Shown here piece after piece: positions 18,037 to 26,257 of a stretch of 64,000 bases of DNA; within the stretch, counting starts at the first letter, position 1, and each line of letters begins with the position of its first letter. This DNA is from Microbacterium lushaniae. Its GTDB lineage: Bacteria > Actinomycetota > Actinomycetes > Actinomycetales > Microbacteriaceae. The stretch is from contig NZ_CP044232.1 of assembly GCF_008727775.1 (NCBI RefSeq), forward strand, positions 3,472,001 to 3,536,000, in the 5' to 3' direction. A program made the position numbers and the translations under genes. A model generated the notes under the pieces. It had not been told where the DNA came from. It did no database searches and was given only the letters and a program-made list of their open reading frames with translations.

Positions 18037-19362
18037 GTGAGCACCCGTCGCGCGTCGCTGAACCGCGACATCCTGCGGCTGGCGGTGCCGGCGTTCGGGG
18101 CGCTCGTGGCCGAGCCGCTGTTCCTGCTGGTGGACTCCGCCCTCATCGGGCACCTCGGGGTCGCCCCGCTGGCGGGTCTGGGCATCGCCGGGGCGGTGCT
18201 GCAGACGATCGTCGGGCTGATGGTGTTCCTCGCCTACTCCACGACCCCCGCCGTGGCCCGCCGCTTCGGCGCGGGTGACCCCACGCGTGCGGTGTCGGTG
18301 GGCATCGACGGGATGTGGCTGGCTCTCGCGCTCGGCGCGCTGCTCGCGCTGGCCGGCTCCCTCGCGACGCCGCTGCTGGTGGGGGCCTTCGGCGCGGACG
18401 CGGAGGTCGCCGGCCACGCCGAGACGTATCTGGGCATCTCGGTGTGGGGGTTGCCGGCGATGCTGATCGTGTTCGCTGCCACGGGCCTGCTCCGCGGCAT
18501 GCAGGACACCGTCACGCCGCTGTGGATCGCCGGGATCGGATTCGGCGCGAACGCCCTGCTGAACGTCGTGTTCATCTACGGCCTCGGGTGGGGCATCGCG
18601 GGGTCGGCATTCGGCACGGTCGTCGCGCAATGGGGCATGGTCGCCGCCTACGTCGCGGTGGTGGGGCGCCTCGCGCGCACGCACGCGGCATCCGTGCGGC
18701 CGCAGCGGGAGGGCGTGCGCGGCTCGGCCCGCTCGGGCGGCTGGATGTTCCTGCGCACCGTCAGCCTCCGCGCCGCCCTCCTGGCCACCGTCGCCGTCGC
18801 CTCAGGGCAGGGAGCGGCCGAGCTCGCCGGGTGGCAGGTGGTGTTCACGATCTTCTCGGCGAGCGCCTTCGCCCTCGACGCCCTCGCGATCGCCGCCCAG
18901 GCTCTCGTCGGCAAGGGGCTCGGTGCCGGGGACGAGCAGGAGGTGCAGCGGGTGCTGCGCCGCACCACGGCGTGGGGCGTATGGTTCGGGGTCGTCGTCG
19001 GCGCTCTCGTGGCGGCACTGTCCGGCGTCATCGGGCTGGTCTTCACCGGCGACCCGCAGATCGCCGCGCTCGTCCAGCCGGCGCTGCTCGTGCTCGCCGT
19101 CGCCCAGCCGCTGTCGGCGGTGGTGTTCGTGCTCGACGGCGTGCTCATCGGCGCCGGGGATGCGCGGTACCTGGCGCTGGCCGGCGCGCTCAACCTCGTC
19201 GTCTTCATCCCCGCGCTCGTCGTGGTCGCAGCGCTCGGGGTCACGGGTGCGGCCGGGATCGCGTGGCTTGCGGCGGCGTTCTCCGGCGCCTACATGCTCG
19301 CGCGGCTGGCCACGCTGGGATGGCGCGTGCGCGGGCGCACGTGGATGACGGTGGGTTCGTGA
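18037..19362 (+). CDS. MATE-family efflux transporter (DinF-like)
   Basis: 441 residues with about twelve membrane segments. The N-terminal LAVPAFGALVAEPLFLLVDS and GHLGVAPLAGLG are typical of the DinF branch; the second half repeats the fold (ASAFALDALAIAAQALVGKG). GTG at 18037 lies 6 bases after TAGGCT (18025-18030), a leaderless start. Divergent from the M13 gene, convergent with the P-type ATPase 6 bases beyond its stop. Drug or metabolite export driven by Na+ or H+; substrate unknown. Confidence 0.92.
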   Translation: MSTRRASLNRDILRLAVPAFGALVAEPLFLLVDSALIGHLGVAPLAGLGIAGAVLQTIVGLMVFLAYSTTPAVARRFGAGDPTRAVSVGIDGMWLALALGALLALAGSLATPLLVGAFGADAEVAGHAETYLGISVWGLPAMLIVFAATGLLRGMQDTVTPLWIAGIGFGANALLNVVFIYGLGWGIAGSAFGTVVAQWGMVAAYVAVVGRLARTHAASVRPQREGVRGSARSGGWMFLRTVSLRAALLATVAVASGQGAAELAGWQVVFTIFSASAFALDALAIAAQALVGKGLGAGDEQEVQRVLRRTTAWGVWFGVVVGALVAALSGVIGLVFTGDPQIAALVQPALLVLAVAQPLSAVVFVLDGVLIGAGDARYLALAGALNLVVFIPALVVVAALGVTGAAGIAWLAAAFSGAYMLARLATLGWRVRGRTWMTVGS

Positions 19363-19368
19363 GGGGCC

Positions 19369-21273
19369 TCAGCGCGGCGTGACCGGCTCGGCGGGAACGG
19401 GCTGTGCGGCGGGCCGGCGCGGGGTGAGCCGGGCGGCCGGCCCCCGCAGCGCCCGCAGCGCGTAGAGGATCGTCGTCAGGTCGACCAGCTCCTGCACGAG
19501 CGCACCGGCCACGGCGGGGATCACGCCGGTCATGGCGACGACCATGAGCGCCACGCTCAGCCCAATCCCGATCCAGATCGCCGTCAACGCGACGGTGAGG
19601 GTGTGCCGGCCGATGGCGACGGCGTCGACCACCGGGCTGAGCGAATCGACGACGATGACGGCATCGGCCGCGTCCCCGGCGGCCGTGGCCCCCTGGGCGC
19701 CCATCGCGATGCCGATGTCGGAGGCAGCCAGCACGGGCGCGTCATTGACGCCGTCGCCCACCATGAGGGTGGGGCGCGGGCGCAGCTGCGCCGCGAGGTG
19801 CACCTTCTCCGGCGGCAGCAGCTCGGCGTGCACCTCGTCGATGCCGACCTGGGCGGCGATGGCTTCGGCCGTCGGGAGCGCGTCGCCGGTGAGCATGACC
19901 ATGCGCTCGACGCCGTGGCCGCGCAGCCACCCGATGACCCCGGCCGCCTCGGGGCGCGCGGCGTCGGCGAGGACGAGCGCGCCGGCGAACCGGCCGTCCA
20001 CGGCGACATACGCGACCGCCTGGCCGGCGTCCACCGCCACCGGGTCCATGCCGGGCACGAGCGCGGCGATGTAGGCCGGCTTGCCCACGACGACGGTGCG
20101 ACCGGTGATCACGGCCGTGACGCCGTTGGTGGCGACCTCGCCGGCCTCCTCGGCGGGCTCCAGCTCCAGCCCACGTGCACGGGCGGCCCGTCGGATCCCG
20201 TCGGCGAGCACGTGCGCGGAGTACTGCTCGGCGGATGCGGCCAGCCGCAGCAGCTCGTCGGCGTCGAATCCGGCCGCCGGCCGCACATCGACCAGGTCGG
20301 GGCGCCCCTGGGTCAGCGTGCCGGTCTTGTCGAAGCACGCCGATCTCACGCGGGCGAGCCCCTCCAGCACGACGCCGCCCTTCATGATGACGCCGGCCTT
20401 CGCCGCCCGCGACAGTCCGCCCAGGAATGCGACGGGGGCCGCGATCAGCAGGGGGCAGGGCGTGGCCAGCACGAGCACCTCGGCGAATCGCGTCGCATCT
20501 CCCGACAGCGCCCAGGCCGCACCGGCGAGGACGAGCGACACGGCGGTGAACGGAACGGCGAACCGGTCCGCCAGGCGCACCACGGGGGCGCGGGAGGTCT
20601 GCGCCTGCCGCACGAGCGCCACGATCTGCTGGTACTGGCTGTCGGCGCTGCGCCGGATCGCGCGCACGCGCACGGCGCGGGTGCCGTTGACCGCACCCGA
20701 GAGCACCTCTCCCCCCGCCGTCCGCGTCACGGGCATGCTCTCGCCCGTGAGGGAGGATTCGTCGAAGGAGGCGACGTCGCTCAGCAGCACCCCGTCCACC
20801 GGCACCACCTCGGCCGGACGCACCAGCAGCACGTCGCCGGGCACGACGTCGTCGACTGCGACGTCCTGGAATTCGTCGACATCCGGCGCGTGCGGGTGCA
20901 CCACGACGTGCGCGATCCGCGGGGAGCGGTCGAGCAGGGCGGTGAGGTCGCGCTGCGCCCGCCGCCCGGCGAAGTCCTCGAGGGCCTCGCCGCCCGAGAG
21001 CATGAGAACGATGATGAGCGACGCGACGTATTCCCCCACCGCGAGGGTGGCGACCATCGCGACCACCGCGAGCACGTCCAGCCCGACGTGGCCGCGCAGC
21101 ACATCACGCACCATCCCGACGAGCGTCCACACGACGAACACCGCGACGTACGCCGTGGCGATCCACCGCCCCACCCTCGCCGAGTCCGCCGCATGCAGCA
21201 CCAGCACGACGATGAGGATCAGCACGGTCACCGCGATCACCGGGTATCGCAACCCCACCCCGCGCACGGCCAT
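19369..21273 (-). CDS. P1B-type metal-transporting ATPase with TPCP motif
   Basis: 634 residues with no N-terminal metal-binding domain. Core motifs: DESSLTGES in the actuator, TPCPLL in the transport helix, phosphorylation site CFDKTGTLTQG, MVMLTGD and MVGDGVNDAPVLA. The usual CPC is TPC, and the nucleotide-domain His-Pro pair is His-Val (SAHVLADG). Both features set it apart from Cu+ and Zn2+ pumps; TPC pumps have been linked to nickel or other divalent metals. ATG at 21273 opens the hydrophobic N-terminus (RYPVIAVTVLILIVVLVL). Metal not assignable from sequence. Confidence 0.9.
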   Translation of the reverse strand: MAVRGVGLRYPVIAVTVLILIVVLVLHAADSARVGRWIATAYVAVFVVWTLVGMVRDVLRGHVGLDVLAVVAMVATLAVGEYVASLIIVLMLSGGEALEDFAGRRAQRDLTALLDRSPRIAHVVVHPHAPDVDEFQDVAVDDVVPGDVLLVRPAEVVPVDGVLLSDVASFDESSLTGESMPVTRTAGGEVLSGAVNGTRAVRVRAIRRSADSQYQQIVALVRQAQTSRAPVVRLADRFAVPFTAVSLVLAGAAWALSGDATRFAEVLVLATPCPLLIAAPVAFLGGLSRAAKAGVIMKGGVVLEGLARVRSACFDKTGTLTQGRPDLVDVRPAAGFDADELLRLAASAEQYSAHVLADGIRRAARARGLELEPAEEAGEVATNGVTAVITGRTVVVGKPAYIAALVPGMDPVAVDAGQAVAYVAVDGRFAGALVLADAARPEAAGVIGWLRGHGVERMVMLTGDALPTAEAIAAQVGIDEVHAELLPPEKVHLAAQLRPRPTLMVGDGVNDAPVLAASDIGIAMGAQGATAAGDAADAVIVVDSLSPVVDAVAIGRHTLTVALTAIWIGIGLSVALMVVAMTGVIPAVAGALVQELVDLTTILYALRALRGPAARLTPRRPAAQPVPAEPVTPR

Positions 21274-21365
21274 GCCCCCACCCTGCTCCTCGAAGGCTCG
21301 CCCCACCAGGGTTCTGGGACCTGCAGGTTCACGCTGCTCCCAGGCGCGGCGCCTACCGTCGGGGC

Positions 21366-21890
21366 ATGACGAGGCGTTCCCGGGCGATGTGCGCCCTGCT
21401 CTCCGCGGCCGCGGTGCTGACCGCGTGCTCCGGGCCGCCGGCAGCCCCCGGCGCGGGCTCGCCGACGCCCTCGTTGACCGTGTCGCCCCCGGCATCCCCC
21501 ACCGGCCTCCCGACAGGCGCAGAGGAGATCGCCGAGTGGGCGGCGATCGCCCTGCCCGAAGACCGGCCCGGGGGCGCTGGGTGGAGCGCGCAGGGCTCCG
21601 GGCGCGTCGGAGCCGACGGCGCGGGCGTCGAGGTGGGCGATGCCACCGGCCGCACGCAGGCGGTGATCGCGTGCCAGAGCGCCGACGGGTCACCCGTGAC
21701 CGTCCATGTGGACGACGGCGCGGCGGGCACCGACACCGTGGAGGTGCCGTGCACGAGGGCCGGCGGCGCGCCGGTGGCGGGGACCGCAATGGTCTTCGAC
21801 GCGGCTCCCGGCGCGGGGCTGGAAGTGTCGGCGACGGCGGAGGCGGTCTTCGCCTACGCGATCCGCCCGTTCACCGAGCCGGGCAGCTGA
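21366..21890 (+). CDS. Small secreted lipoprotein, unknown function
   Basis: 174 residues. Signal segment with lipobox LTAC at about residues 18-21, then a Pro/Ser/Thr-rich linker to about residue 50 and a compact domain with two cysteines. ATG lies 6 bases after TACCGT (21354-21359), so probably leaderless. Its last 37 bases overlap the end of the methyltransferase gene on the other strand. No family recognised. Confidence 0.75.
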   Translation: MTRRSRAMCALLSAAAVLTACSGPPAAPGAGSPTPSLTVSPPASPTGLPTGAEEIAEWAAIALPEDRPGGAGWSAQGSGRVGADGAGVEVGDATGRTQAVIACQSADGSPVTVHVDDGAAGTDTVEVPCTRAGGAPVAGTAMVFDAAPGAGLEVSATAEAVFAYAIRPFTEPGS

Positions 21891-22537
21891 GCCCACCTCC
21901 GGCACCACTCGTACATCACCACGGCGGCCGCCGCCGAGGCGTTCAGCGACCGGGTCGACCCGTACTGCGTGATCTCCACCACGCCGGCGGCCGCCGCCAC
22001 CGCCTCCGGCGAGAGGCCGGGCCCTTCCTGACCGAACAGCAGGACGCAGTCGCGAGGAAGCTCGGCGCGGTCGACCGGCACTGCGCCGGCGACGTTGTCG
22101 ACCGCGATCACCGGCAGCCCCGCCGCATCCGCCCACGCCCGGAACGCCGCGACGTCCTCGTGATGGCGGACGTGCTGGTAGCGGTCGGTCACCATCGCGC
22201 CGCGGCGGTTCCATCGGCGCCGGCCGATGATGTGCACCTCGGCGGCGAGGAAGGCGTTGGCGCTGCGCACGATCGATCCGATGTTCAGGTCGTGCTGCCA
22301 GTTCTCGATCGCCACGTGGAAGGGATGCCGCCGCGCATCCAGGTCGGCCACGATCGCATCCATCCGCCAGTAGCGGTAGGCGTCGACGACGTTGCGCCGG
22401 TCGCCGTGCGCGAGCAGGTCGGGGTCGTAGCGCTCGTCATCCGGCCATGCGCCGGGTCCGCCCGGCCACGGGCCGACTCCGTACGGCAGGGTCGGCCCGT
22501 CCTCGGGTGCGCCATCCGCGTCGGAGTCTTCGGTCAC
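21854..22537 (-). CDS. SpoU/TrmH-family RNA methyltransferase
   Basis: 227 residues. The knotted-fold motifs are present: HDLNIGSIVRSANAF (motif 1), DCVLLFGQEGPGLSPEA (motif 2) and STRSLNASAAAAVVMYEW (motif 3). Probably 2'-O-methylates a ribose in tRNA or rRNA using S-adenosylmethionine. GTG at 22537 lies 6 bases after minus-strand TAGCGT (22549-22544). Target RNA unknown. Confidence 0.92.
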   Translation of the reverse strand: MTEDSDADGAPEDGPTLPYGVGPWPGGPGAWPDDERYDPDLLAHGDRRNVVDAYRYWRMDAIVADLDARRHPFHVAIENWQHDLNIGSIVRSANAFLAAEVHIIGRRRWNRRGAMVTDRYQHVRHHEDVAAFRAWADAAGLPVIAVDNVAGAVPVDRAELPRDCVLLFGQEGPGLSPEAVAAAAGVVEITQYGSTRSLNASAAAAVVMYEWCRRWAQLPGSVNGRIA

Positions 22538-22604
22538 CCCTCCACGCTATCCCGCCCCGACGGTGCGGATACCGGGGGCCGGGGGCGGCCGGTTAGCCTG
22601 GATC

Positions 22605-23240
22605 GTGGCCTCTCCCGCCGTCGACGACTACCTCAAGACGATCTACCACCACACCGAGTGGCAGGATCAGCAGATCACGCCGTCTCAGCTGGCGAGTGTC
22701 CTGGGGCTGGCGCCCTCGAGCGTCACCGAGATGGTGCAGAAGCTCGCGGCGCAGGGGCTCGTGACCCACCGCCCGTACGGTCCGGTGTCGCTCACGCCCG
22801 CCGGCGAGCGCCGCGCCGCGGGCGTCATCCGGCGCCACCGGCTCATCGAGACGTGGCTCGTGCACGAGTTCGGCTACGGCTGGGACGAGGTGCACGACGA
22901 GGCCGAGGTGCTCGAGCACGCCCTCAGCGACCGGCTCCTGGCCGGCATCGACGCGCGGCTGGGGCATCCGAGGTTCGATCCGCACGGCGACGCGATCCCG
23001 GATGCGGCGGGCACGGTGCACCGCGAGCCGTTCGTGCTGCTGGCCCACGCGGCTCCCGGGCACACCGGGCGCGTGCTGCGGGTGAGTGACCGCGACCCGC
23101 TGCTGCTGCGCGCGCTGCTGGATGCCGGAGTCGACGTCGGTCACACGCTCGAAGTGGGAGCGGCCGGCACCGCCCGGGTGGACGGGACCCCCGTCACACT
23201 CCCGGCCGGCGCGGCATCCGCCGTCTGGCTGACGGCGTAG
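22605..23240 (+). CDS. DtxR/MntR-family metal-dependent regulator
   Basis: 211 residues. SPAVDDYLKTIYHHTEW opens the DtxR winged helix, followed by SQLASVLGLAPSSVTEMVQK and HRPYGPVSLTPAGERRA, then the dimerisation domain with metal-site residues (RRHRLIETWLVHEFGY; EAEVLEHALSDRL; HPRFDPHGDAIP) and a C-terminal FeoA/SH3-like part. GTG at 22605 is 5 bases after TAGCCT (22594-22599). Controls metal homeostasis; iron or manganese cannot be told apart here. Its end overlaps the SDR gene by 47 bases. Confidence 0.92.
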   Translation: MASPAVDDYLKTIYHHTEWQDQQITPSQLASVLGLAPSSVTEMVQKLAAQGLVTHRPYGPVSLTPAGERRAAGVIRRHRLIETWLVHEFGYGWDEVHDEAEVLEHALSDRLLAGIDARLGHPRFDPHGDAIPDAAGTVHREPFVLLAHAAPGHTGRVLRVSDRDPLLLRALLDAGVDVGHTLEVGAAGTARVDGTPVTLPAGAASAVWLTA

Positions 23241-24180
23241 CCCCGCGCGCGGCCTTCTCGAACGGCCACCGCACGCCCATCGCGTCCTCACCCGTGCGCC
23301 ACAGGCGCGCGACGACCTCGGGATCGCGCGTGAGCGCCGCGGCGACGGCCTTGCGCGGCTCCCCCCGCACGAGGAAGCGCGGCCCCCACAGCTCTCCGCC
23401 GTTGACCTGCGGGTCCACGAGCGCCCGGACGAGCGAGGCGGCGCCGTCCTCCTTGGACTGACTGAAGGGGGCCTGCAGGTTGTCGACGAACCGGGTGCTG
23501 CGCGAGGGCTCGTTGATGCCGCGGATGCCGGGGGTGCGGCCGCTCGTGGAGTAGCCGGGATGCGCCACGACGCTCGTGACCGGCACCCCGGCCTCGCGCA
23601 GGCGCCGGTCGGCTTCCAGGCCCAGCGCCGTCGTGGCGACCTTGGACTGCACGTATGCGCGCCACGGGGTGTAACCGGCCACCAGCTGCGGATCCACGGG
23701 GTCGTACCGCCACAGCGACGTCGCCATGCTCCCCACCCACACCATCCGCCCCTGCGCCGCCGCGAGCGGCTGGAGCAGCTCACCGGCGAGGGCGAAATGG
23801 CCGAGGACGTTGGTGGCGAAGACCAGTTCGTTGCCGTCGACCGTCTCCCGCGTGCGAGGCGGATGCACGACCCCGGCGTTCAGGAGCAGACCGTCCAGCC
23901 GTCCGCGCGCGCGCACGGTCGCCGCGGCGGCACGCACCGACCCGAGCTTGCTCGTGTCCAGCAGCAGCGTCTCCATCGACGCCTGCGGGACCCGCCCGGT
24001 GAGCGTCGCCTTGGCGAGGGCGAGCCTGTTCGGGTTGCGGCCGGTGGCGATGACATGGGCTCCCGCGCGCATGAGATGCTCCGCGGAGAAGAAGCCGAGT
24101 CCGGCCGTCGTGCCGGTGACGAGATAGGTGCGGCCGGAGAGGTCGGGAAGGTTCCGCAGGTCCCACACCTCGTGCGTCAT
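23194..24180 (-). CDS. Short-chain dehydrogenase/reductase
   Basis: 328 residues. NAD(P) motif TGTTAGLG near residues 23-30, LLLNAGVV, FATNVLGHF, catalytic Ser in WVGSMATSL and YVQSK, i.e. a classical SDR. The C-terminus extends beyond the core with a basic tail. ATG at 24180 is 6 bases after minus-strand TAGCGT (24192-24187). The 26-bp palindrome at 24218-24243 lies just upstream. Substrate unknown; the sequence resembles retinol-dehydrogenase-like SDRs. Confidence 0.9.
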   Translation of the reverse strand: MTHEVWDLRNLPDLSGRTYLVTGTTAGLGFFSAEHLMRAGAHVIATGRNPNRLALAKATLTGRVPQASMETLLLDTSKLGSVRAAAATVRARGRLDGLLLNAGVVHPPRTRETVDGNELVFATNVLGHFALAGELLQPLAAAQGRMVWVGSMATSLWRYDPVDPQLVAGYTPWRAYVQSKVATTALGLEADRRLREAGVPVTSVVAHPGYSTSGRTPGIRGINEPSRSTRFVDNLQAPFSQSKEDGAASLVRALVDPQVNGGELWGPRFLVRGEPRKAVAAALTRDPEVVARLWRTGEDAMGVRWPFEKAARGATPSARRRMPRRPGV

Positions 24181-24217
24181 CCCCCTACGCTACCCCCGGC
24201 GGGCGTGCCGCCGACAT

Positions 24218-24243
24218 GTCTTATGCCGATTCCGGCATAAGAC
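24218..24243. promoter_or_regulatory. Perfect 11-bp inverted repeat, probable operator
   Basis: GTCTTATGCCG, spacer ATTC, CGGCATAAGAC, between the divergent SDR gene and the small membrane-protein gene. No T-run and no upstream gene end, so an operator is more likely than a terminator. MmyB-like XRE regulators of actinobacteria are often found next to SDR genes; none is encoded here, so the regulator would act in trans. Confidence 0.7.
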
Positions 24244-24258
24244 TGGTAGGAAGGACCG

Positions 24259-24576
24259 GTGAGCACTCCTCCCCGCGATCCGCAGCCCTCGCGCAGAGGG
24301 CGGATCATCACGACCGTGCTGTCCGCCGTGGTCCTCGTCGGGTTCGCGATCTTCGTCGGCCAGGCGTACATTCCGCTCCCCGGCGTCTCGGACTGCACCG
24401 TCACCGACATCATCGAGGAGGACGGTCGGCGCGGGAACCAGATCACGCTGTACGTCACCTCATGCGGGGACTACTACTCCGATGAGGGCGACGGCATCGA
24501 GGTGGGCGAGACCTACGATTTCGCCCTCCGCGGGCTGCTCAAGCCCAACATCGCCGAGTGGACACCCGCGTCCTGA
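24259..24576 (+). CDS. Small membrane protein, unknown
   Basis: 105 residues: basic N-terminus (SRRGRI), one membrane segment (TVLSAVVLVGFAIFVGQAY) and an outside domain with two cysteines (SDCTVTD; VTSCGDYY) that could form a disulfide. GTG at 24259 follows AGGAAGGA by 3 bases. It starts 15 bases from the palindrome at 24218-24243, so it is probably under that operator. Confidence 0.7.
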   Translation: MSTPPRDPQPSRRGRIITTVLSAVVLVGFAIFVGQAYIPLPGVSDCTVTDIIEEDGRRGNQITLYVTSCGDYYSDEGDGIEVGETYDFALRGLLKPNIAEWTPAS

Positions 24577-24617
24577 GTCCGCATCCGCCGGTCCGGGGCC
24601 GGGCATAGGGTGGGGCC

Positions 24618-25442
24618 ATGCGCACGCGTGCGGACATCGAGTGCTGGCTGACCGACATGGACGGCGTCCTGGTCCACGAGAGCACGCCCATCCCCGGCGC
24701 CGCCGAGCTCCTCGAGCAGTGGCGGGTCGACGGCACCCCGTTCCTGGTGCTCACGAACAATTCGATCTTCACGCCGCGCGACCTCAGCGCGCGGTTGCGC
24801 GCATCGGGCCTCATGGTGCCCGAGGAGGCCATCTGGACCTCGGCTCTCGCGACCGCCGACTTCCTCGCGTCGCAGATGCCCGGCGGCACGGCGTTCGTGA
24901 TCGGTGAGGCGGGCCTGACCACCGCGCTGCACGAGGCCGGCTTCATCATGACCGAGAGCGCGCCCGACTACGTCGTGGTCGGGGAGACCCGCAACTACTC
25001 CTTCGAGGCGATCACGAAGGCGATCCGCTTCATCCGCGCGGGATCGCGCTTCATCGCGACCAACCCGGATGCCACCGGACCCTCGGTCGAGGGCGTCCTG
25101 CCCGCGACCGGCGCCATCTCGGCGCTCATCACCAAGGCCACCGGCATGGAGCCGTACGTGGTGGGCAAGCCGAACCCGATGATGTTCCGCTCGGCGCTGA
25201 ACCGCATCGGCGCGCACTCCGAGAACACCGGCATGATCGGCGACCGGATGGACACCGACGTCGTCGCGGGAATCGAAGCCGGCCTGCACACGGTGCTGGT
25301 GCTCACCGGCATCAGCGACCAGGCCGTGATCGAGCGCTACCCGTTCCGCCCCGACGAGGTGCTCGACTCCGTCGCGGACCTTGTGCGCTCGGATCCGGTG
25401 GAGTCGGAGTTGCCGGATACGGACCCCGCGCGGGGACTGTGA
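24618..25442 (+). CDS. HAD-IIA phosphatase (NagD-like)
   Basis: 274 residues. Motif I WLTDMDGVL with nucleophile Asp13, motif II LTNNS, motif III region VGKPNPMMF and motif IV MIGDRMDTDVVAGIEAG. Hydrolyses a phosphate monoester, likely a nucleotide or sugar phosphate. ATG lies 6 bases after TAGGGT (24606-24611). It heads a three-gene coupled operon (TGATG junctions) with the YdeI-like and 35-residue genes. Confidence 0.93.
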   Translation: MRTRADIECWLTDMDGVLVHESTPIPGAAELLEQWRVDGTPFLVLTNNSIFTPRDLSARLRASGLMVPEEAIWTSALATADFLASQMPGGTAFVIGEAGLTTALHEAGFIMTESAPDYVVVGETRNYSFEAITKAIRFIRAGSRFIATNPDATGPSVEGVLPATGAISALITKATGMEPYVVGKPNPMMFRSALNRIGAHSENTGMIGDRMDTDVVAGIEAGLHTVLVLTGISDQAVIERYPFRPDEVLDSVADLVRSDPVESELPDTDPARGL

Positions 25443-26014
25443 TGGGTGCACTCGATGACGGCGAGCGCGTCGAGGCGCCCGATGCCGACGTGTGGCGCGC
25501 GTGGCTGGCCGAGAACCACGCGACCTCGAAGGGTGCGTGGCTGATCCGTCCGCGCCCCGGGTCGGGCCTGCAGCTCGTCGGCTACGAGGACGCGATCCTG
25601 CACGCGCTGTGCTTCGGATGGATCGACGGCCCCGTGCGCACCTTCGATGCGCAGCGCGGGGGGCTGTGGTTCGCGCCGCGGCGCCCCTCGAGCGGGTGGG
25701 CGGCGACCAACAAGGCCCGGGTCGCCCGACTGGAGGCGGCCGGACTCCTCGCGGAGGCCGGCATCCGTGCCATCGCGATCGCCCAGGCGAACGGCTCGTG
25801 GAGCGTCCTGGACAACGCGGAGGCGCTGCGCGAGCCCGACGACCTCGCCGCCGCACTGGATGCGGCGCCGGAGGCACGCGCCGCGTGGGACGCGTTCCCG
25901 CCCTCGACGCGCAAGCTCGGCATCACGACCGTCGACACGGCGCGCCGGCCCGAGACGCGCGCCGCACGCATCGCGAAACTGGTGGCGGATGCCGTGGAAG
26001 GACGCAGACCCTGA
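25442..26014 (+). CDS. YdeI/OmpD-associated family protein
   Basis: 190 residues. WRAWLAENHATSKGAWL, SGLQLVGYEDAILHALCFGW, IDGPVRTFDA, RRPSSGWAATNKARV and AWDAFPPSTRKLGI are the regular blocks of this family, some members of which protect against bacteriocin-like stress. ATG at 25442 overlaps the HAD stop (TGATG); GTG at 25439 is an alternative. Molecular function unknown. Confidence 0.85.
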   Translation: MGALDDGERVEAPDADVWRAWLAENHATSKGAWLIRPRPGSGLQLVGYEDAILHALCFGWIDGPVRTFDAQRGGLWFAPRRPSSGWAATNKARVARLEAAGLLAEAGIRAIAIAQANGSWSVLDNAEALREPDDLAAALDAAPEARAAWDAFPPSTRKLGITTVDTARRPETRAARIAKLVADAVEGRRP

Positions 26015-26121
26015 TGGACGACCGTACGCTCCTCCTGCTCGTCGCGCTGGTGACCGTGTCGGGATCCCTCGTCGTCGTGATCCTGCAGTTCATCCGCTTC
26101 CGCCGCCGCGACCGCGACTGA
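26014..26121 (+). CDS. 35-residue single-span membrane peptide
   Basis: MDDRTLLLL begins a single membrane segment of about 20 residues that ends in an Arg-rich cytoplasmic tail (FRRRDRD). Its ATG overlaps the stop of the YdeI-like gene as TGATG, so it is translationally coupled. Acidic-out, basic-in charges fit a type I-like orientation. Function unknown. Confidence 0.6.
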   Translation: MDDRTLLLLVALVTVSGSLVVVILQFIRFRRRDRD

Positions 26122-26153
26122 CGCCCCGCGCCCGCTTCGCCGACCCCCGCTTC

Positions 26154-26225
26154 GCCGAAAGTGCATCAACCCGGCGAAAGTGCACCGGATTCGGTGCGGA
26201 TTCGCCGAGGTGATGCACTCTCGGC
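26154..26225. terminator. Nested palindrome between convergent genes
   Basis: Outer arms 26154-26170 and 26209-26225 share AGTGCATCA / TGATGCACT with flanking GCCGA / TCGGC. The inner arms 26172-26187 and 26192-26207 pair as CGGCGAA..GCACCG around a 4-base loop. Both left arms carry GAAAGTGCA, so the element looks built by duplication. It may terminate the operon ending at 26121 and pyrE ending at 26258. Confidence 0.55.
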
Positions 26226-26257
26226 ATGCGCGACGTGCGACGGGCGGCGTGCGCGGG

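Noticed and set aside
15066..18278. Very long open frame on the plus strand
   Set aside because: It is antisense to the serine-hydrolase-like and M13 peptidase genes, whose motifs are intact on the minus strand. Long antisense frames are expected at this GC.
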